From positions 684,101-748,100 of the forward strand of contig JAAOMT010000480.1 of the NCBI GenBank assembly GCA_016748015.1: a stretch of 64,000 nt of DNA, written 5' to 3'. Shown here one piece after another: positions 56,631-64,000 of this stretch. The position numbers and the translations under genes are program-made. This stretch comes from Geosiphon pyriformis (taxonomy: Eukaryota > Glomeromycota > Glomeromycetes > Archaeosporales > Geosiphonaceae). Position 1 is the stretch's first letter. Every line of letters starts with the position of its first letter. The notes below the pieces were generated by a model that was not told the DNA's origin, searched no databases, and saw nothing but the letters and a program-made list of their open reading frames with translations.

Positions 56631-59600
56631 AGCACTAGTAATACCAAATAACCTAACCATCCTTGCAGAGAACCTCGAAGCCAAACCATGAACCAAGACG
56701 ACGGCTGAACCATCTAGCGAGATCAGTCCATTCTTCTCCATATACGCATGATGCTTAGCACAAATTGACCAGACATCCTTCCTGAAAGCAAGACCAAGAG
56801 AGTGCACAAACTTGACAATTTCCAAAACAGCAATCTTGGGGTCGTGAAAGACGGAAACAGCCTCGCTAAACCATCCATTGAAAACAAAGCCCTTAAAAAG
56901 AGCCATAGACACAGAGGAATCAGAAACACTGGATGACAACAGCTGTAATATACCCGAGGAGAAGTGAGAGGAGCCAGAAAGCGCCTTCCAAGACTCTACA
57001 TGAGAATTCAACAACTGGTGCTGAACAGACTTGTCAACCTTGCAAGAGAACACATGATCCGACACCTCCACCTCACCACAATACAAGCACAACACGTTAG
57101 GATAATGTTTATCATATAAGCGCTTCCAAACAGCAACCAGCAGCCGATAGTGCAAAGACTTCATAAAATAAGTACGCACACTGGACGAATACCTGCTGGT
57201 AAATCCTGCAGCCATGTGCAAATCAGGATGCCACACCAATGACGAACAGGGCCAATCAACCTCAGAAGACAAGCTGCCAACCAAAACCCCAGAACCAGAA
57301 CCAACTTCCCACCATGCATGACAAATAAAACGATAAATATCACGAACAAAATGCCTCGAATTTCCAGAAACGACATCACCATCAGCTGCCAAGAAGTGCT
57401 CACTCAAGCAAGGGGGAAGATACCAATTGGAGAGAGAAATGGCACCAGCGATCACATCAGCACACTTGTTTCCTGGAACACCAGAATGACCTTTCACCTT
57501 GCGAAAGCTAACCCTTAACTTCTTACTATGAATTAGGTTGACAATATGACGATGTTTGACCCAACACTGATTACGAAAATCGGGACACACCAGATTCAAC
57601 TCTGACCTGCAAGCATCCAATGCTGATTGACTATCTGAGAACAAACAAACAGAGCTTGACAGGGGAACACACTCCAGAGCTAAAGCAACAGCCTGCAATT
57701 TCGCCAAAGTAAACGACATCAAACCCGAAACCCTTATGCCCAAACCCAAACCAATGTCCTCAAAAAAAACAGCAGCACCAGCTCTACAGCCAACCGTGCT
57801 AAGACCACTAAGAGATCTATCTGTATACACTGACAGGCTGCTAACACTGGTCACCAAGAGACGATCATGAATAGACACAAAATCACCAGACTCAAGAATG
57901 TTCGAAGGACTACCATCTCCCAAAACTAGAGACTGATCGTGAGAAGATCTCACACTATTGAGAAACAAAACAGAATGCTTGAACCACTTAGGAACTGGGC
58001 CACAGGGGTCCAATCTCTTCTACCGCTTGAAAGTGTACCAATCATAGACAGCACCATGACGGTCACGAAGTTGATTCACAAAGACAATACCATACCGCCG
58101 AAGGGAAGGGAGAAACTTGAGAAACCTTGACTTGCTCAGAACCTCAGACATAGGCACTCCGCCATGAGACCGAAAGAAACTAACCAAAGAGCCACCTAGA
58201 GACACATTGCAATCGACAAGAACACGAACCATGCCTGCCAGAAAGTTATTAAAAGCACTGACACAAATACGAACAGGAGAACACAATAGATGAACAGGGT
58301 GCCAACACAAAACTTGCAAGTCATGAGACCTGTGGGAGAACAAACGACCCAAGATACCACCAGAGTTCGCAAAACCGACAAGAGAAGTGATCTTGCTTTC
58401 AGATTGAACTTGAGAAAATGACTTCAAACCATAAAATGAAGGGTGGTAAACCATATCATTAGAGAAATCGAGTGGCAAACCAGACTTGAGCTTCAAACTT
58501 TTACGAATCAGAGCATCCCACTTCCCGCACACGCCAACAGGAATAAAACTGAACTGAGTTCTATAGCTGATTATCGGATGCAGAACTGCTGACACCAAAT
58601 ACAAAAACTGTTTATCTGAGACCGCCTTCCTCAACACCAGATTGGTGAAAAAGCGAACGTCCGAATGCGCCTTAGCCAAGCTAGGCTTCAAAAGACCCTC
58701 AGTTGACAGAAATATGCCCAGATATCGGTGGGATTCGCCCTTTTTGGCAATAGAAATGGGCGAACTGCTGATAGAAAGGGAGGGACTGCTGACTCTGCTA
58801 TTGATAGGAATGACTACCATTTTGTCGTTGTTAATAGAAATGTCATTGATAAAAAAAAATTCACTAGCAACATCGAGAATATATTGAGTAGCCATCTGAC
58901 TGCTATCAACCCAAATCGTATCATCAACAAAAGCACCAGTGGCAAAAAAAGAAGAAAACCCAGCCTGAGATTCGGAACGACCATTCTTGGAAACAAAGTG
59001 AGAGTTCAACCTATACCCACATACACTCTCCTGTCTTTTGACTTCGCACAAAAGAGGATCATAAAATATGCGCCAAAGAAGAGGAGAGAAGACCTCTCCC
59101 TGGTCCAAACCATCGTGCACACGGTAACCGCTTGTCAGTCCAAAATCAGTCATAACTTGGTTGGTACGATCTCTATGAATACCACCAAAAAACTGAATAA
59201 ATTTGCTACACATCTTAATCCTGACCAAACTTTTCTCGAGATGCTCCCAGCCAACCGAGTCATATGCTTTCTACATGTCCTGCAGAACCAGCCATAGCTC
59301 CCTGTTTTTTTCTAAAGCATCTTCGACCACCGAACCAATTGCAAAAATAGGGGACTGGGTTGTTGTACCCTTCAAAACTGAAAAATTAGCCCTTCGAAGC
59401 ACGTCAAAAATACTGCATGCCAAAGAAATCCTGTCCGAAAGTATCTTGGAAAGAACCTTGCGAGCCGTTTCGATCAAGGCAATAGGACGTGTGTTCGTTA
59501 AAACACCTTCTCACTCATAAGGTTTCGGAATCATCGAGACCCATGCTTCCTTCCAAGGGCCGGGCACTGACTCACAAGACAAACAAGAGTTCAAGAGCAC

Positions 59601-61235
59601 CAACAACATATCCAAAACTGACCTATTACAATGTTTCCAAAGCTCATTTGAAATACCCAACAAACCAGCCGCTTTACCCTCCGGAAGATCAGAAATCACC
59701 CCAAGAAACTCATCATACTCAATCAAACACATGACACCAGAAAAAGCTTCATTAAAAACATACTCTAGTGGCTGATATTAAAGGCACCAATCATCCGAGA
59801 CATTATCGACCACCCGATGCTTCCTAGTCCAACCTTCCATGATTGCATCTACCTTGGATTTGATCTGCTCAGGTTCCAAAATCAATTCGTCATCAACCAC
59901 CAAATGATCCAGCACAATCTTACAAAACGGGCGCTCCAACACACTTCTTATTGTATGACCTTTATTTACCTCAAAGCTTTCCATCCTCTTGTCTATCGCA
60001 GATCTGATGCATGCTTCTTTAGTACTCTGAATTTCAATGAGCTTGGACTTTTGATAAGATTTCCTGGCACCAAAAAGAGCAGAACAAACACGACCAGATT
60101 TCACACCAGAGTCCACCAGATCTTGAACGACCAAAGCCTTGACACTGTTCAGAGAAGCCCAGCACCTCATAAGAGAAGCAAAATCCACAACACACCCCAC
60201 ACGAAAAGCCTTAATAATTTTTGAAACCAGAAGCTCCAACTTGTGGAACCTTGACGACTCTTTGGTAAAGACACCATCAAATTCTTTGAACCACTTTTTC
60301 TTGAACACTTCATTAGCCGAAAGAATCATTATTCTGCGAACAACATCCCACATTGCGTCCAAATCCAAAAACCTCACAGAAACAGCAAACTCATCTGAGA
60401 ACATTGTTGCATTAGCCAATGTGGTACACTTAAAATCGATCCATTTACTCTCATCAGCACCCTTGAAATCAAACTTCCATCTGTCTCTGTTTGCTTGCTT
60501 GCGAAAAGAGCTCAATTGCGTATCCAGAAGCCCACCCAGACCCAAAGACACTGAGACAGCTTGATGATCCATGTCAAAGTGCTCACTGACACCCAAAACA
60601 TTACAATGTACCATCACATTGACCAGATTCGGAGAGACAAACACGTAATCAATCGTTTTTTTGACACCCTTAGAGTTCTCCCAAGTGGGCATTTTCACAG
60701 CTGGGCTCCCAACCAAAGAGTTAATCAATCCCAAATCAAGGCACTTCTTGAAACTCGCACACTTATGAGAGCCGTCTTCATTAAAATCGCCACTGAGGAT
60801 AACAAAGGAGGACTCGTTAACAGCTTTTGCGATGATAGAGTTAATTTCACCTGTCTGAGAGAACCAGACCACCGAAGAAGCGCCAGCGTACAGTCCCAAA
60901 ATTGACACAGAGAGCCTGTTCTTGAAAAGTAACTTGATAGACAACAACTGACCCGGGACCTCAGACACTTTGCACACATGTCTCGCCAAAAAAAAGTTCA
61001 TAACCACTGCCACACCAGCACCCAGATACCCAGAATCCAAACCAGTAGTAAACACCCGAACCCCATCAAACTTGTTAATGATCCAGGGCCGAACCTTACC
61101 TTTTAACTTAGTTTCAGTAAAAATCGAAATTGAATTGTCCATGTCCTTATGCCAACGAACGACATCACCCTGCTTCACAGGGTTGTTCATTCCTCTAACA
61201 TTGCATGTAGCAACTCTCCATACTAATTCACTCAT
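56631..61235 (-). pseudogene. LINE copy C ORF2 polyprotein (APE endonuclease, RT, RNase H, CCHC), nearly intact
   Basis: Starts at ATG 61235 (MSELVWRVATCNVRGMNN). Endonuclease: ETKLKGK, ILSGDFNEDGS, FDMDHQAVSVS. Reverse transcriptase: DLPEGKAAGLLGISNELWKH, IALIETARKVLSKILSDR, active site FVDD at 58931-58920. RNase H: SVYTDRSLSGLSTVG (Arg where copies B and D have Gly), LFSDSQSALDAC, KVKGHSGVPGN. C-terminal CCHC: CLYCGEVEVSDHVFSC. Stops: TAA 59780-59778 (probably from CAA), TGA 59513-59511 (Trp), TAG about 59273-59271, TAG 58022-58020 (Trp). The natural C terminus is replaced by copy D sequence. Confidence 0.9.
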
Positions 61236-63023
61236 TGGGAGGGGAATTGGAAGTTCGCACCACCAGCCAAAGCCAGACTATCGAAACAAGCGGACAAGAT
61301 CAACACAGATTTGGAGAGGCCCTCCAACATATTTTCCAACTTGACAACATGGGGGAATATGGATGAGTCCACAATCGTGGCAGACTCATGGCCATTAGCC
61401 ATACTTAAGTCCATATCCAATGTCACATTACTTTCCGAATTCTGTGGCAGGGCGACCACCGGCAGCCGGCATCCGTGACCAGGCTGGGGAACCACCAGCA
61501 CAAGCAAATCTAACCTCTTGGCCAACCCATCAATTTGTTTTGCGAGACTGACAAGACCATCCTCGATACTGACCAGTCTTTTTTCCAGATCTTTTGCAAC
61601 AGGAGGGGTAGGTTTACCATCAACGACAGAACCAAAACTTGCCTTATCACCAAAGAGAGAGGGAGCACTAACCACCGATGCCCAAGTTTTACCACCAAAA
61701 GCCAAAGGACGAGAGATAGGTGCAGATCTCCTTGCATAAATTTTCGCCAATCTGGATTGGTCCTGAACCGAAAGGCGAGTCTTTCTGCCTCCTGCAATCC
61801 CAGCACCCTTGACTGTTCTGCAACCAAGAGAAGTATGACCAAATTTCTTACAAACCGCACATGAAGCTAAAGAAAGACGGGACCAACGAAGACCAAAGCT
61901 CTTTATAACTGGAGTCGTCGCCATTGCATTAACTAATTCCACTTCCGAGCTAAAACACACAGTGGCACAGTGGGCGCGAGAATAACTGACGGGATTGCGA
62001 TCAATAAAGCAGGTTTTCCCACCAATAGAACCAATAAAATTCCACAAATCATGAGCAGTGGTTCCCATAGGAAGAGTATATAGCAAAGCCTTAAAATTAT
62101 CTCTGGCATTTCACAATTGTTTGTTGATATCAGTCCTGGCCACCTGAATCGCATCCTTCCCAATGAGGATAGACCACTTAGAAGCCAGAAAATCAGCCTG
62201 GTCTTGATCTTCCAATTCGATGATCGCCTTTTGCCATAAACCCACCAGCTGCATTTTGATCGACTTAATGATACCAAATTTGGCTACAGCCGCACGCACA
62301 GTCTTCAAAGATGTTCTCACAGGAATTTCTTTCAGCACAATTGCCTGATTTGTACGATTGTTGACAGGGCGCTTGAGATCGGTGTTTACCACAACACCAC
62401 GGTCATTAGCCAGATTAGCTGCAGTCATCATTGCTTCTTCAGAAGTGAAAGTAGCCCGAATGATTCCACCAAATTTTGAGGGGGTAGAGGCCCCCCCCAA
62501 AACCATTTACACCTGAAAAGATTTTTCTGACAAAATTGACTTTTTCCTGAGAGGATTTACCCACCACCGCCACCATATCTATATCCAAAGCGAAGAACTT
62601 GCGAACAGGCACCTGAACGGACGGCTTGACTGGAAAAGGAGGCGAGAAAAGAAGAGATTCATCCAACACATCACCATCCGCATTGACAGCATCAAAATCA
62701 ATCACACCCAATGGCTTCCCTAATACCTTTTTGGTTTTTACACGCAAACCTCTAGGTGTTTGATCAGGATCCCCTTCTGCAAAAGGACCACCATCACCAT
62801 AGTCCACACTGGTTTCTTCCACCAAGCATTCTTCCTCCATGTCAATACTCTCAGATTCTGTAGTGTTACCAGTCTCCGAACTCTATGAACAAATACCAGG
62901 AACTTCAGCAGCAGCCCTTCCGTTATCAACACCCTCTGCCAACACACCTCCCTTCCTCTTTTTCCTTGATGCAACCGCTTTAAAACCACCCTCAAAACCA
63001 GAAACTTTAGCAGTCTTTTTCAT
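61232..63023 (-). pseudogene. LINE copy C ORF1 (two RRM-like regions and CCHC knuckle), nearly intact
   Basis: Starts at ATG 63023. TAG at 62885-62883 is followed by an open frame to a run of eight G (plus-strand C at 62491-62498), where one extra base shifts the frame compared with copy B. A TGA near 62113-62111 stands where copy B has Trp (EAWASRDQF). The first RRM-like region reads GIIKSIKMQLVGLWQKAIIE, the second YTLPMGTTAHDLWNFIGSIG, and the CCHC knuckle CAVCKKFGHTSLGC. The C terminus is helical and Leu/Lys-rich. It ends with TGA 61234-61232, which overlaps the ATG of ORF2 as ATGA. Confidence 0.87.
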
Positions 63024-63170
63024 AACAGCGATAACAGAGCCAACAGTAGCTTTGTAATCGAAAAACAGTTTTGATTTATCGTACTGAATGGTAAAAAACT
63101 TCTTTCAAAAAAACTCTTGACTCTTTTTTGGGAATTTTGGACAAAGAAGAGAAAAAAGTTTTTTTTTATT

Positions 63171-64000
63171 TTTAATTTGTTTACATATAAAATTAAGTTA
63201 AAAATTAAAAAAACTTTTTAAATTAATATTTATAAAAATAACAAAATAATTAGTATTAAAGAACTCATTTAGTTAATAAATAAATTAGTTAAATACCAAA
63301 TTATAAAAACTATTACTTATTAAAACAAAATTAATATACTTTAAAAAATTTTTAAAATTAAATTACATAAGATTTTTGCTAAAAAAAACTACCAAAAAAG
63401 TCAAATAAACTTAAATTCATAAATTTTTTGAAATTTACACAACAATTAAAATTATTTTTATTAAAATTTTTTTCTAAAATCACAGATATATTATTATTTA
63501 AAATTACACTACTATTAAATTAATAATATAAGTTTAAACTAATTTTTTTTTAAAATAATATTAGTATACAAACCAAAAATTATAATTAAAAAATAATTTC
63601 TAAACAATAAACATATTGACAAAAAATGACTAATTATCTTTAAAACTTTATAAATATTTTTGGTTAAATTATTATTTATAATAATAATAATGCTAAAACT
63701 CAAGTAATTAAAATTAATATTTAAAATAAAATTTTTAATTTTATTAAATTTGTTTATAATCTATAACTTAATTTTATTTTTTAACTTTATTTCTAAAATT
63801 ATTAAGACTAAATTGTTTATTTTTTTGTATCAATAAATTTAACAAAATTGCTTATTTTTTGCATATTATATATAGTAATCTTTTAAATAAAATTGATTAT
63901 TAAGAAACTAAAAAATTATTTATATTGTTTAAAATATTTATTTTTATAGTTAATGTTTTAATAACTAATATATTAATTAATTAAAACAAAATTCAAAAAA
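63171..64000. other. AT-rich right flank
   Basis: Nearly pure A/T sequence to the window end, like the other LINE flanks. Probably decayed repeat or an older insertion target. No readable gene. Confidence 0.5.

Larger units (their letters stand above)
56631..63170 (-). mobile_element. LINE copy C, best preserved copy, 3'-truncated and joined to copy D
   Basis: The minus-strand 5' end near 63170 matches the 5' end of copy B. ORF1 and ORF2 are long and retain many CG dinucleotides, so this is the youngest-looking copy. I count about seven disabling lesions: a TAG, a homopolymer frameshift and a TGA in ORF1; TAA, TGA, TAG and TAG in ORF2. The last 30 or so codons of ORF2 and the whole 3' untranslated region are missing; the sequence passes directly into copy D at about 56625-56640. 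Confidence 0.9.

Noticed and set aside
56523-58013. A novel 496-residue RNase H-endonuclease gene
   Set aside because: Both halves match different parts of the same LINE ORF2; it is a chance in-frame junction between two decayed copies.
56631-63023. Programmed recoding or readthrough of stops in LINE copy C
   Set aside because: The stops differ between copies at the same codons and coincide with single transitions at Trp, Gln or Arg codons, which fits mutation rather than recoding.

Overview
This is a eukaryotic nuclear window, most likely from an arbuscular mycorrhizal (Glomeromycotina) or closely related Mucoromycota fungus, Rhizophagus-like. The base composition is very AT-rich. Genes carry many short GT-AG introns (about 50-150 bp), and the gene set is fungal: a velvet regulator, INO80 subunit Ies2, Kap123/importin-4 and a MICOS subunit. 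Degenerate non-LTR retrotransposons fill the AT-rich flanks. The species name is inference; exon structures were worked out by hand from splice signals, phase and family conservation.

Layout. 1-7130 is a heavily decayed LINE (copy A, + strand). From about 7.9 to 43 kb lies a compact gene core: velvet factor (+), coproporphyrinogen III oxidase (-), a MICOS Mic26/27-like protein (+), a PARG-like macrodomain protein with a C-terminal UBA (-), an O-fucosyltransferase-like type II membrane protein (+), a roughly 2 kb stretch with only possible exon remnants, a mitochondrial Msp1/ATAD1-like AAA ATPase (-), ribosomal protein eL14 (+), cyclophilin PPIL1 (-), INO80 subunit Ies2 (+), a mitochondrial acyl-CoA synthetase (-), a 1419-residue coiled-coil protein with 42-residue repeats (+), a gamma-glutamylcyclotransferase-like protein (-) and a 24-exon importin Kap123/IPO4 (+).

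From about 43.6 kb to the end the window is LINE territory: an almost unreadable relic (copy E, -), a full-length but broken copy (B, +), then a 5'-truncated copy (D, -) fused at its 5' side to a nearly full-length, best preserved copy (C, -). All belong to one family: ORF1 with two RRM-like regions and a CCHC knuckle; ORF2 with APE-type endonuclease, reverse transcriptase (FVDD), RNase H and a C-terminal CCHC motif. The copies form a decay series dominated by C-to-T and G-to-A changes.

How the genes relate. Neighbours are largely arranged as divergent pairs with short shared promoters (CPOX/MIC, AAA/eL14, PPIL1/Ies2, GGCT/Kap123). Several products are mitochondrial (CPOX in haem synthesis, MICOS subunit in cristae, AAA ATPase, acyl-CoA synthetase). 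No bacterial-type operons, CRISPR arrays, rRNA or tRNA genes were seen. No clearly unprecedented system was found; the most notable points are the LINE decay series and chimeric LINE junction, the PARG-UBA architecture, a shared promoter element in inverted orientation, a GC-AG intron, and an exact 126-bp coding repeat.
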